A stretch of 8,826 bases of DNA from NCBI GenBank assembly GCA_000435195.1, contig FR880153.1, positions 1 to 8,826 of the forward strand. The letters are read 5' to 3'. Below, one piece after another: positions 1 to 6,438 of this stretch. A program made the position numbers and the translations under genes. Positions within the stretch are counted from its first letter, which is position 1. The number at the start of each line of letters is the position of its first letter. Under the pieces are notes generated by a model. That model worked only from the letters and a program-made list of their open reading frames with translations. It had not been told where the DNA came from and did not search any database. Source of the DNA: Clostridium sp. CAG:169. Lineage in GTDB: Bacteria > Bacillota > Clostridia > Oscillospirales > Ruminococcaceae.

Positions 1-198
1 ATCTGAACTCCGAGGAGTTCTAGCACGATATAATTTGGCTTCAACCCAGACAGTATATACGTTTCCTTCATCATCAGAAACGGTTACATATTCTCCAGCG
101 AATGGTAGTTCTCTGGTTTTTGGAGATGCAGCAAAAGCGGCAGGGCACAAGGTAAATAGCATAGTCAGAACCAATAAAAGTGAAAGTATTTTTTTTAT
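1..198 (-). CDS. Secreted protein of unknown function, 5' end only, non-canonical start
   Basis: The minus-strand frame is open from about 198 to the window edge (66 codons), so only the N-terminus is visible. It reads as a classic Sec signal peptide: a Lys-Lys start, a Leu-rich core (ILSLLLVLTMLF) and a likely cleavage after AAFA. The mature part starts ASPKTRELPFAGEYVTVSDD and then has a VYTVWVEAKLYRA stretch. A good Shine-Dalgarno (AAAAAAGGAG, 207-216) stands 8 bases before an ATA codon (196-198) and 5 bases before an ATT codon (199-201). No in-frame ATG, GTG or TTG lies between these and a TAG at 250-252. The first in-frame canonical starts (a TTG eight codons in, an ATG twelve codons in) would cut into the signal peptide. 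The gene therefore uses a rare ATA/ATT start, has lost its start by mutation, or carries a sequencing error. I do not recognise the family. An upstream promoter (279-307) supports expression. Confidence 0.5.
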   Translation of the reverse strand, partial: MKKILSLLLVLTMLFTLCPAAFAASPKTRELPFAGEYVTVSDDEGNVYTVWVEAKLYRARTPRSSD

Positions 199-249
199 AA
201 TTACATCTCCTTTTTTATTATAATTCGTAAATATTCGATAAATTAAAAG

Positions 250-261
250 CTATTTGTTCAA
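250..261 (-). other. Three-codon mini-ORF in the leader of the left-edge gene
   Basis: On the minus strand a strong Shine-Dalgarno (AAGGGAG) is followed after 8 bases by TTG AAC AAA TAG. It lies inside the predicted leader and in the same frame as the signal-peptide ORF, 17 codons upstream. It could be a minimal upstream ORF, or the remnant of an interrupted N-terminus. Nothing shows that it is translated. Confidence 0.25.
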
Positions 262-278
262 TGTTATCACTCCCTTAC

Positions 279-307
279 ATAATACAAAATGAATATAAAA
301 TAATCAA
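279..307 (-). promoter_or_regulatory. Predicted sigma-A promoter for the left-edge secreted protein
   Basis: Read on the minus strand, TTGATT (302-307) and TATTAT (279-284) are separated by 17 bases. The predicted start, near 272, gives a leader of about 70 bases before the signal-peptide gene. The region is very AT-rich, so chance matches are possible; the exact spacing and the position ahead of a good ribosome binding site favour it. Confidence 0.45.
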
Positions 308-416
308 TATATTAATAATATTGTAGCAATTTATCTTAAATAAAGCAATAGAAAAAATAAACAATAGGTTCATAAAATTATCATAGTATATACACAGTTT
401 AGGGATAAAACAATGC
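308..416. other. AT-rich intergenic stretch with no recognised feature
   Basis: Between the promoter of the left-edge gene and the terminator of the EF-G-like gene the sequence is strongly AT-rich. It holds runs such as attaataata and gaaaaaataaac but no convincing ORF, RNA or repeat that I can see. Confidence 0.5.
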
Positions 417-461
417 AAAAAGAAAAGGTGGTCCTATCCCACTGTTAGGAACAGAACCACC
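417..461 (-). terminator. Rho-independent terminator of the EF-G-like gene
   Basis: Read on the minus strand, a 14-bp stem (GGTGGTTCTGTTCC paired with GGGATAGGACCACC, including three G-T pairs) closes a 7-base loop TAACAGT and is followed by TTTTCTTTTT. It begins 38 bases after the stop codon of the gene at 499-2574, and the T-run exists only in that direction. Confidence 0.9.
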
Positions 462-498
462 CTTCCTTTAAGAAGGATTTAATACGATTGCTTTTTGA

Positions 499-2574
499 TT
501 ATTCTTCCGATGCAAATTTCTTTGCTTCTTCAATGACCTTGGCTTCCAGGTTGGAAGGAAGCTGTTCATAGCGGGCAAATTCGAGGGTGAAGTAGCCGCG
601 TCCCTGGGTCATCGAACGAATTGCAGTAGCAAAGTCGCTCATCTCGCTCATCGGCACGTCCGCTTCAATCTCCTGCAAACCGTCGTTGGCTGGGTTCATG
701 CCCAGAACTCTGCCGCGGCGTTTGTTCAAATCACCGATGATGTCGCCGGTGTTGGAATCAGGAACGTAGACCTTGAGGTTGCCGATTGGCTCGAGCAGGA
801 CCGGAGAAGCCTGTGGCATACCGGCTTTGTAAGCCAGCGAAGCTGCCATCTTGAAGGACATTTCAGAGGAGTCTACCGGATGGTAGGAGCCGTCCACCAG
901 AGTGGCTTTGAGTCCAACGACCGGATAGCCAGCCAGAACGCCGTGTTTGACGCAGTCCTGCAAGCCCTTTTCAACTGCCGGGAAGAAGGATTTTGGAACG
1001 GCGCCGCCGAATACCTTCTCTTCAAAGACCAGGTCGTCGCCGACGGTTGGCTCAAACTCGACCCAAACATCGCCGAACTGACCGTGACCGCCCGACTGTT
1101 TCTTATGTTTGCCCTGTACTTTCACTTTCTTGCGGATGGTTTCGCGGTAAGCAACCCTTGGAACCTCCAGGGAAACCGACACGCCGAATTTATTTTTGAG
1201 TTTGGAAACCAGAACGTCCAGATGCTGTTCGCCCAGACCGGAGATCAGCTGCTGGTGGGTTTCTGCGTTGTTTTCATAAGCGAGGGTCGGATCCTCTTCC
1301 ATCAGTCTTTGCAGAGCGGAAGCAATCTTGGCTTCATCGCCCTTTGCCTCGGCTTTGATTGCCATGGTCAGGCAAGGATGTGGGAAGTAGATTGGGTCAA
1401 AGCTGAGCACCTTTTTCGGGTCGCACAGCGCGTCGCCGGTTTCGGTAGCGGCTAACTTGGTGACAGCGCCGATGTCACCGGCGGTGATGTAAGCGGTGTC
1501 CTCCTGCTTTTTGCCGCGGATGTAGATGATCTTGCCCAGACGCTCCGGCTGACCGGTGCGGGAGTTGATCGGTGCGGAATCAGCAGCCAGTTTACCGGAG
1601 ATAACTTTGACATAGGAAAGTTTGCCGACAAATGGGTCTGCGATGGTCTTAAAGACATAAGCTGCCAGAGGAGCTTCATCGGTGCATGGAACCTCGACCG
1701 GTTCGCCCTCGGCATCCACAGCGACCTCGGCGCCTTTTTCCCATGGGGACGGCAGCAGGTCGACGATGCAGTCGAGCAGCATATCAATTCCCTGCAGGTT
1801 GGTCGAGCAGCCGCACAGAACAGGGGAGATGGAGCCGTTGGTAACACCGGTGTGAACACCGCGGATGATTTCGTCGCGGGTGAACTGCTCACCGGAGAAG
1901 TATTTTTCAAACAGGCTTTCGTCGGTTTCAGCGACCGCTTCGGAAACAGCGGCGGTCAAGCCGTCCAGACGATGACCGAAGTCAGGCATATCCACCTCAT
2001 GTGCTTCACCCTTGTCGTCGTAGGTGTAAGCTTTCATGTCGATGAGATTGATGTAGCATTTTACCTGCTGGTCTTCTACATAAGGAACCACAATCGGGCA
2101 GACAGATGGACCGAAGGTGGATTTAAGCTCTTCAAATACTTTATAGAAATCAGAATGTTCCACATCCAGCTTGGAAACGAAGAAGAGGGTCGCCTTGGAC
2201 AGATCTTTTGCCATCTTGTAGGCTTTTTCGGTGCCGACATCGACGCCGGATTTACCGGAAACGGCAATCAGCAGGCTTTCTGCTGCGCGCACACCCTGTG
2301 CTGCCTCTCCTGCGAAGTCAAACAGTCCGGGAGTGTCGATCAGGTTGATCTTGGTGCTGCCCCAGGCAAAGGGGGCAACAGCGGTGCAAACCGATACTTT
2401 GCGCTTGATTTCTTCCGGGTCAAAGTCACAGACGGTGTTGCCTTCAGAAGTTTTTCCCAATCTATCGCTGGCGCCTGCTTTAAAAAGCAGAGCCTCTGCC
2501 AATGAAGTTTTGCCGGAATCGCTGTGTCCGGTCAAAGCAATGTTTCGAATCCTTGCTGCGAGATATTGTTTCAT
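499..2574 (-). CDS. EF-G-like translation GTPase, non-canonical paralogue
   Basis: This 691-residue protein has the full elongation factor G layout: GTPase domain (about 8-280), domain II (about 300-385), III (about 400-475), IV (about 478-595) and V (about 595-680). The P-loop is GHSDSGKTS (16-24), G3 is DTPGLFDF (80-87), G4 is SKLD (134-137) and G5 is CGCSTNLQG (254-262). Canonical EF-G has DTPGH, NKxD and an RGITI switch I. Here the catalytic His is Leu84, G4 starts with Ser, and switch I reads KRKVSV (57-62). This pattern matches the EF-G-like paralogue group (as in mycobacterial FusA2 and the second Thermus EF-G), not the fusA of the str operon. Domain IV keeps KQSGGHGQFG and HPVDSSEMSF, so ribosome binding is likely. 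The precise role of these paralogues is unsettled. The start is ATG with AAAGGGG (2584-2590) 9 bases upstream. It is a single-gene transcript with its own promoter and terminator. Confidence 0.93.
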   Translation of the reverse strand: MKQYLAARIRNIALTGHSDSGKTSLAEALLFKAGASDRLGKTSEGNTVCDFDPEEIKRKVSVCTAVAPFAWGSTKINLIDTPGLFDFAGEAAQGVRAAESLLIAVSGKSGVDVGTEKAYKMAKDLSKATLFFVSKLDVEHSDFYKVFEELKSTFGPSVCPIVVPYVEDQQVKCYINLIDMKAYTYDDKGEAHEVDMPDFGHRLDGLTAAVSEAVAETDESLFEKYFSGEQFTRDEIIRGVHTGVTNGSISPVLCGCSTNLQGIDMLLDCIVDLLPSPWEKGAEVAVDAEGEPVEVPCTDEAPLAAYVFKTIADPFVGKLSYVKVISGKLAADSAPINSRTGQPERLGKIIYIRGKKQEDTAYITAGDIGAVTKLAATETGDALCDPKKVLSFDPIYFPHPCLTMAIKAEAKGDEAKIASALQRLMEEDPTLAYENNAETHQQLISGLGEQHLDVLVSKLKNKFGVSVSLEVPRVAYRETIRKKVKVQGKHKKQSGGHGQFGDVWVEFEPTVGDDLVFEEKVFGGAVPKSFFPAVEKGLQDCVKHGVLAGYPVVGLKATLVDGSYHPVDSSEMSFKMAASLAYKAGMPQASPVLLEPIGNLKVYVPDSNTGDIIGDLNKRRGRVLGMNPANDGLQEIEADVPMSEMSDFATAIRSMTQGRGYFTLEFARYEQLPSNLEAKVIEEAKKFASEE

Positions 2575-2597
2575 ACAGTATCGCCCCTTTCAAATCA

Positions 2598-2614
2598 ACC
2601 ACATAGCCCGTGGT
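2598..2614 (-). other. Small hairpin at the 5' end of the EF-G-like mRNA
   Basis: On the minus strand ACCAC and GTGGT flank a 7-base loop, starting a few bases after the predicted transcription start. It is short and may only stabilise the mRNA end. It does not cover the ribosome binding site. Confidence 0.3.
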
Positions 2615-2623
2615 CACTATTCA

Positions 2624-2652
2624 AGTATAACAATTTTAATCCCTATTTTCAA
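2624..2652 (-). promoter_or_regulatory. Promoter of the EF-G-like gene
   Basis: On the minus strand TTGAAA (2647-2652) and TATACT (2624-2629) are spaced by 17 bases, close to the sigma-A consensus. The predicted start lies near 2617, giving a leader of about 43 bases. Confidence 0.8.
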
Positions 2653-2777
2653 TATAAAAATGTAGATATTATACGATGGGCGCGTAGAATAAAAGGGATT
2701 TGACCTGTACAAATTCACCAAAAACGGTCGAAAGGAGGACAGAAAAAACAGAAAAAGAGAGGAGAAAGGAGGATTTT

Positions 2778-2903
2778 TTGGACACAAAAGGGCACACGGC
2801 AGAAAAATCCCTGGCTAGTGTTTGTGCACAAACGCTAAAGATTTGCCGTGTGCCCTTTTGGGGTGGTGAATCTGCGCCCCTGTCTGGAAAGGGACAAAGA
2901 TGA
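2778..2903 (+). CDS. Possible 41-codon leader ORF upstream of niaR
   Basis: A very strong ribosome binding site (AAAGGAGG, 2765-2772) stands 5 bases before a TTG that opens a 41-codon frame beginning MDTKGHTAEKSL and ending at TGA 2901-2903. That stop overlaps the ATG at 2900 (ATGA) of a frame running without interruption into niaR, an arrangement typical of translational coupling. Most of the ORF lies inside the nested inverted repeat at 2785-2860. The peptide resembles nothing I know. The purine-rich stretch before it (2729-2772) has a second SD-like element (AAAGGAGG near 2731) with no start codon behind it. It may be a regulatory leader or a coincidence of base composition; no promoter that would transcribe it is obvious. 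Confidence 0.25.
   Translation: MDTKGHTAEKSLASVCAQTLKICRVPFWGGESAPLSGKGQR
2785..2860. repeat. Nested inverted repeat (17-bp arms around a 22-base palindrome)
   Basis: A 17-bp arm (CAAAAGGGCACACGGCA, 2785-2801) is perfectly complemented at 2844-2860. Between the arms lies a second near-perfect palindrome, 2816-2837, whose core GTTTGTGCACAAAC (2820-2833) is fully symmetric. As RNA it would form a long two-part hairpin on either strand, but it is followed by only four T residues each way, so it is a weak terminator candidate. It lies between divergent genes, where no terminator is expected. It could be a leader attenuator, a double operator, or a small MITE-like element; I see no target-site duplication. 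Confidence 0.8.
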
Positions 2904-3016
2904 AAAGAGCCGGACGACTGTGGATGTTCAGCCGTTCCTCTATCAAAACGCTGCAAAAGATGGAAAAACTACGGCAGGACGGACTTGTTCACACAATATT
3001 TACAATATGCAGGGAC

Positions 3017-3045
3017 TGGAAGAATCGCGGCGGGTGTGTTATGAT
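3017..3045 (+). promoter_or_regulatory. Possible extended -10 promoter of niaR
   Basis: TGTTATGAT (TATGAT at 3040-3045 preceded by TGT) fits an extended -10; the -35 position (TGGAAG, 3017-3022) is poor. Transcription from here would start near 3052 and give a short leader with the niaR ribosome binding site. This is the best candidate close to the gene, but weak. Confidence 0.25.
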
Positions 3046-3073
3046 GGAAAAAAACACAAGGGGGACCAAGCGG

Positions 3074-3601
3074 ATGAATTCTGCACAGAGAAGGGAGAAG
3101 GTGCTCAGCCTGCTGACAGAACACAGCAGCCCGCTGAGTGCGACCGCGATTGCCAAACAATGCGGGGTCAGCAGACAGATCATCGTAGGAGACGTGGCGC
3201 TGCTGCGCGCCGCGGGGGAGCAGATTTCCGCCACGCCGCGGGGATACCTGCTGCACCGCGAACAGGGACTGCACCAGCGGGTGATTGCCTGCCGCCACAC
3301 CCAGGAGCAGATGGAAAAGGAACTGTACATTGTGGTGGACAACGGCTGTGCGGTGCTGGACGTGACGGTGGAGCATCCGGTCTACGGTCAGATTTCCGGG
3401 CAGTTACAGCTGTTTTCCCGCTATGATGTCGATCAGTTTGTGCAAAAGCTGCGCACAAGCAATGCGCCTGCGCTGTGTACGCTGACCGGCGGGGTGCATC
3501 TGCACAATATCCAGTACCAGCATCAGGAGGATATACAGCGGGTGGTCGAGCAGCTGCGTGAACATGGACTGCTGTTCTGCGAGGAAAACGAAGGCGTTTA
3601 A
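3074..3601 (+). CDS. niaR: NiaR-type transcriptional repressor of NAD/niacin genes
   Basis: From the ATG at 3074 the protein has 175 residues, the usual NiaR (YrxA) size. An N-terminal winged HTH (about 4-60; SATAIAKQCGVSRQIIVGD with RGYLL as the wing) is followed by the 3H domain (about 65-170). The histidines that name the domain are visible: CRHT (His75), VEHPVYG (His101) and GGVHLHNI (His142, His144). His75, Glu83, His142 and His144 correspond to the metal ligands I recall from the Thermotaena-type NiaR structure (Thermotoga TM1602). Family members repress NAD synthesis or niacin uptake genes when niacin is bound. I chose 3074 because AAGGGGG (3058-3064) lies 9 bases upstream and the HTH begins at once. 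The same frame is open back to an ATG at 2900, which would add 58 residues without a recognisable domain and is coupled to a possible leader ORF. The niaX-like gene at 6602 is a probable target. Confidence 0.9.
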   Translation: MNSAQRREKVLSLLTEHSSPLSATAIAKQCGVSRQIIVGDVALLRAAGEQISATPRGYLLHREQGLHQRVIACRHTQEQMEKELYIVVDNGCAVLDVTVEHPVYGQISGQLQLFSRYDVDQFVQKLRTSNAPALCTLTGGVHLHNIQYQHQEDIQRVVEQLREHGLLFCEENEGV

Positions 3602-3615
3602 CAATCCTGCAAAGA

Positions 3616-3662
3616 ATAAGAGAAGCCTCCGTATGACAAAATCATACGGAGGCTTCTCTTAT
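3616..3662. terminator. 21-bp perfect hairpin, probable shared terminator
   Basis: ATAAGAGAAGCCTCCGTATGA (3616-3636) is perfectly complemented at 3642-3662 around a 5-base CAAAA loop. It starts 14 bases after the niaR stop and lies 66 bases beyond the stop of the convergent peptidase gene, so it can serve both. Neither side has a clean T-run (CTTATGTAT to the right, CTTATTCTTT on the other strand), so termination may be imperfect; the structure may also block antisense read-through. Confidence 0.7.
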
Positions 3663-3728
3663 GTATGGCATTCTGCTCTTCTTCCGAAGCGGTTGTGTGG
3701 ATGAATCGGAAGCGGGATCAGCAGTCGG

Positions 3729-5963
3729 TTAGCCCAACAGCTTGGAAACGTTCAGCGGACTCTGTTCCAGGTGAGCCAGCAGCTCGACGCACGGTTCGGC
3801 AGCGTTGCCGGTCTGACCGACAGTGCCGATGCGTGTGCCTGCCTGGATGGTGCGACCGGCTTGGACGTCGATGCTGTCCAGATGGGCATAGGTCCAGGTG
3901 GTGGCTTTGGAATCGGTGATGCGCACGCATTTTCCAAGACCTTCCTGCCAGCCAACGTGGGTGACCTTGCCGCCGACCGAGCAGAGGATCTCATCGCCGA
4001 CGTTGGCAGCGTAAATTGCCGAGTCGGACTGGGTCACCGATTTGGGCGAGCGGACCGGAGGAACAAATTCCTTCGGAGTCAGCAGCTGGTTGGCAAGCTT
4101 GTCAAATTCCTCTGCGGTGATTTCCTTGACAGAAGGTCCGCCGTTCTGATAGGAAACCTGTAGGTCGATTTCGCCATCTGCACTGACCTGCTGTGGGAAG
4201 CTGCCGTCGATGATGCGGCGAACGACCTTGTCCTGATAGGTCCAGCGACCGTTCTCCCGGTCCGGGAAAAGTCCTTCGCCGGTGAGCTGGAACAGGACGG
4301 AAACATTTCCCGGGAGAATAAGGGATTGATAGCCGAGTCGACTCTCACGGACGGCGCCGCGGGAGCAGGTCAGGTCAAAAGAGGGTGCAGGGGAGGCAGG
4401 GGACAAAGAGGTGCTTCCGTTTTGGGAGGTAAAGACAAATTTTTTGCCGTTTTCCTCGTGGGTGAAGGTGGAAACCAGCTGGTCGTCACAATACAGGTTG
4501 CCCGAGGAAGGGTCCGCTTTGGCAGGGACAAAGGTCAGAGAAGTAAACTGCCCAAAGTATTCCTCCATGCTGGCGCACTGGTCGGGCATCACAAAATCAG
4601 TGTGGTAGCGGGTGATATACAGGGGAACCGAGGTGGCGCTTCGGTTGGCGGTGACACGAACCCCCATCAGCTGGCTGCCTTCACGGATGGCAACCAGGTC
4701 GACGACACCCTTCTCTTCTAAATAACCCACGGCTTTGGTACGCATGTTTTCCTGGTAGCTGTCTTCAAATTTGCCGACCAGCAGATCGAAATAGTACAGT
4801 TTCTGGTCGTCTTTAACAGTTAGATGGAATGGTTCATACACATCGTAGACCGCAGGGTCGGCAATCGCTTGCTGGGCAGCTGTTTCGACAGCGGGAGTGT
4901 CCTTGCCGGTCTTGGAAGAAGGAGAGGTTGCAAAGACGGTGGTGACACCGACCAGCAGGCAGGCGGCGGTGAACAGGCTGATGATAGAAAGTCGTTTCAT
5001 CTTCATAATGGCACAAATCCTTTCTTCGGTAAGATTGTGTTTAAAGCTGTTGTACAAGGGGGAAAGTCCGCTTTTCTGCTCCTCCAGGTCGATCAAGGTC
5101 ATCGCATAGACCGAGCGCTTTTCCAGTCCCATGCGGGAAAGGACCACCTCGTCACAGCACAGCTCGATGTCGCGGTTGGCAAGCAGGTACATGACCCAGA
5201 CCAGCGGATTGAGCCAGTGCAGGCAAAGGGCAGCGGTCAGCAGCAGCTTGAGCAGACAGTCGAAGCGGCGGATGTGGACATACTCGTGGGTCAGGATGCA
5301 GTCGAGCGTTTCCTGCGGCAGCGAAAGGTTCTGACGCGGCAGCAGGATGACCGGATGCAGGATGCCATAGGTCAGCGGGCTGGAAATGCGGTCGTCCTGT
5401 CGGATGGAGATGGTTCTGCGCAGCGGGTGGCAGGCAAGCCAATGTTCTAAAAAGGGGTGGGTCACCGGCAGCGACATCCGAAACTCGGTCTGCGCCCGCA
5501 GGTAACTGATGGAAAAGTAGAGAGCCAGCAGCACAGCGCCAGCTGCCCAGCCTGCGGTCAACAGCTGCTTTTTGCTCGGAAGAGAAAAGGCAGGCATCGG
5601 GTCCGTTTTCTCTTCCTCGGCTGGCTTGCGTGTTGGCTCTGCCGTTTGCGTGGTGTACACCGTTTGCGCAGGTGGGTCGGACGGCAGGTTTAGCTCAAAC
5701 GCTTCCCATGGAGAGGCAGCAGGAGGAGCGGACGGGACAGAAAGCTCCTGTTCGATGTCGGAAGCCGGGAGCGGTTCGGTCGGCAGCAGCGAGTAGATGC
5801 TGGTGGGAGAGGGAAGAGAAAACGGCACCAGCAGCCGCAGCAGGACGACAACCCAAAGCAGCAGGAAAAACCGTTTAGGAAGCCGGTGGATTGCCAGCGT
5901 GCGGATGAGCAGGATGACCAGAATCATCACCGATGCTGCCAGGGACATTTGCAGAAAACTCAT
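3729..5963 (-). CDS. M56 (BlaR1-type) membrane metallopeptidase with C-terminal M23-like domain
   Basis: The protein has 744 residues from the ATG at 5963. A GTG nine bases upstream is in frame, but GAGGTG sits where a ribosome binding site for the ATG belongs. Membrane segments lie near 2-24, 31-49, 134-154, 238-260 and 326-345. The M56 zinc motif HEYVH (226-230) lies in the cytoplasmic protease region, followed by IELCCDE with the likely third ligand Glu267. In BlaR1/MecR1 such a domain is activated by an outer sensor and inactivates the BlaI-type repressor encoded next door. Between the first two and the third segment is a Pro-rich loop (about 50-130). After the last segment comes a long extracytoplasmic part, ending in an M23/LytM-like fold (about 647-737; YAHLDS, AGTRIGTVGQTG). 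That domain keeps the YAH histidine but lacks the HxxxD pair and has Cys725/Glu727 where HxH is expected, so it is probably non-catalytic. No penicillin-binding domain is present. It is the second gene of the blaI-like operon, 36 bases after its stop. Confidence 0.9.
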   Translation of the reverse strand: MSFLQMSLAASVMILVILLIRTLAIHRLPKRFFLLLWVVVLLRLLVPFSLPSPTSIYSLLPTEPLPASDIEQELSVPSAPPAASPWEAFELNLPSDPPAQTVYTTQTAEPTRKPAEEEKTDPMPAFSLPSKKQLLTAGWAAGAVLLALYFSISYLRAQTEFRMSLPVTHPFLEHWLACHPLRRTISIRQDDRISSPLTYGILHPVILLPRQNLSLPQETLDCILTHEYVHIRRFDCLLKLLLTAALCLHWLNPLVWVMYLLANRDIELCCDEVVLSRMGLEKRSVYAMTLIDLEEQKSGLSPLYNSFKHNLTEERICAIMKMKRLSIISLFTAACLLVGVTTVFATSPSSKTGKDTPAVETAAQQAIADPAVYDVYEPFHLTVKDDQKLYYFDLLVGKFEDSYQENMRTKAVGYLEEKGVVDLVAIREGSQLMGVRVTANRSATSVPLYITRYHTDFVMPDQCASMEEYFGQFTSLTFVPAKADPSSGNLYCDDQLVSTFTHEENGKKFVFTSQNGSTSLSPASPAPSFDLTCSRGAVRESRLGYQSLILPGNVSVLFQLTGEGLFPDRENGRWTYQDKVVRRIIDGSFPQQVSADGEIDLQVSYQNGGPSVKEITAEEFDKLANQLLTPKEFVPPVRSPKSVTQSDSAIYAANVGDEILCSVGGKVTHVGWQEGLGKCVRITDSKATTWTYAHLDSIDVQAGRTIQAGTRIGTVGQTGNAAEPCVELLAHLEQSPLNVSKLLG

Positions 5964-5999
5964 CAGGATCACCTCGTTCGGGTAAAGGATGGAAAGAGG

Positions 6000-6362
6000 T
6001 TATTCCTCAAAGCTGCCGACGATGCTGCGCAGCTGCTCGATCTGCTGTGCGCTGAGCTTTTTGCGTCCCAGCAGGGCGGCGAACAGCTTGTCGGTCGAGC
6101 CGTCATAGATGCGGTCGATCAGTTCATCGGTCTGAAGCTGCTGCACCTCTTCCTTTTGAATCAGCGCGTGGCAGAGAAAGTTCGGCTCGCTGCGCTGGAT
6201 GGCGCCCTTGCCGATGCAGCGTTTGATGAGGGTGTAGGTGGTGTTCATGTTCCAGCCGACCTCCTGTTTGAGGACATCGGAGATGTGTTTGGCAGTGCAG
6301 TCGCCCTCCCGCCAGAGGACACCCATCACCTTGAGTTCGGAATCGAATAGTTTGGATTGCAT
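6000..6362 (-). CDS. BlaI/MecI/CopY-family repressor
   Basis: The 120-residue product is typical in size for the family: a winged HTH (about 5-70; LFDSELKVMGVLWREG, DCTAKHISDVL, NMNTTYTLIKRCIGKGAIQR) and a short C-terminal dimerisation helix region (about 70-120; IDRIYDGSTDKLFAALL, LSAQQIEQLRSIV). Family members bind as dimers to TAC/GTA-rich operators and are removed by proteolysis when the partner M56 sensor fires. The partner gene follows directly. The ATG at 6362 is chosen because AAAGGAGG lies 7 bases upstream; a GTG at 6380 would place the ribosome binding site inside the coding region. Three related operators over its own promoter (6383-6450) indicate autorepression of the operon. The signal is unknown: no beta-lactamase gene is present in the window, so a resistance role should not be assumed. 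Confidence 0.92.
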   Translation of the reverse strand: MQSKLFDSELKVMGVLWREGDCTAKHISDVLKQEVGWNMNTTYTLIKRCIGKGAIQRSEPNFLCHALIQKEEVQQLQTDELIDRIYDGSTDKLFAALLGRKKLSAQQIEQLRSIVGSFEE

Positions 6363-6382
6363 AGAGCAGCCTCCTTTCACAA

Positions 6383-6394
6383 GACTGGAGTAGT
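6383..6394 (-). promoter_or_regulatory. BlaI-type operator, site 1 (just after the transcription start)
   Basis: On the plus strand it reads GACTGGAGTAGT. It shares the GACT-n4-GTAGT pattern with the two other sites and lies about 4 to 15 bases into the predicted transcript of the blaI-like operon. Confidence 0.6.
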
Positions 6395-6404
6395 TTCTAT
6401 CTAC

Positions 6405-6433
6405 ACACTACCATAGTCGTTTGAAAATGTCAA
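6405..6433 (-). promoter_or_regulatory. Promoter of the blaI-like/M56 operon
   Basis: On the minus strand TTGACA (6428-6433) and TAGTGT (6405-6410) are spaced by 17 bases. The predicted start is near 6398. The -10 overlaps operator site 2, so repressor binding would directly block polymerase. Confidence 0.8.
6407..6418 (-). promoter_or_regulatory. BlaI-type operator, site 2 (overlapping the -10)
   Basis: On the minus strand it reads GACTATGGTAGT, a near-palindrome (GACTA/TAGT) overlapping the -10 box. It matches sites 1 and 3 in the GACT-n4-GTAGT pattern but lies in the opposite orientation. Confidence 0.65.
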
Positions 6434-6438
6434 TACAC

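Noticed and set aside
880..1455. Long plus-strand open frame (191 codons)
   Set aside because: It lies opposite the EF-G-like gene, has no ribosome binding site and no recognisable protein; it mirrors the codon bias of the real gene.
1852..2505. Plus-strand open frame of 217 codons
   Set aside because: It is also antisense to the conserved EF-G-like GTPase domain and looks like a shadow frame.
2669..2956. Minus-strand open frame of 95 codons
   Set aside because: Part of it lies in the nested inverted repeat, it has no ribosome binding site and the residues resemble no protein.
2900..3073. N-terminal extension of niaR from the ATG at 2900
   Set aside because: Not chosen as the main start: 58 extra residues precede the HTH without family resemblance, while 3074 has its own ribosome binding site. 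Kept as an alternative because of the ATGA overlap.
4824..5450. Plus-strand open frame of 208 codons
   Set aside because: It is antisense to the M56 zinc motif region, without a start signal or a domain.
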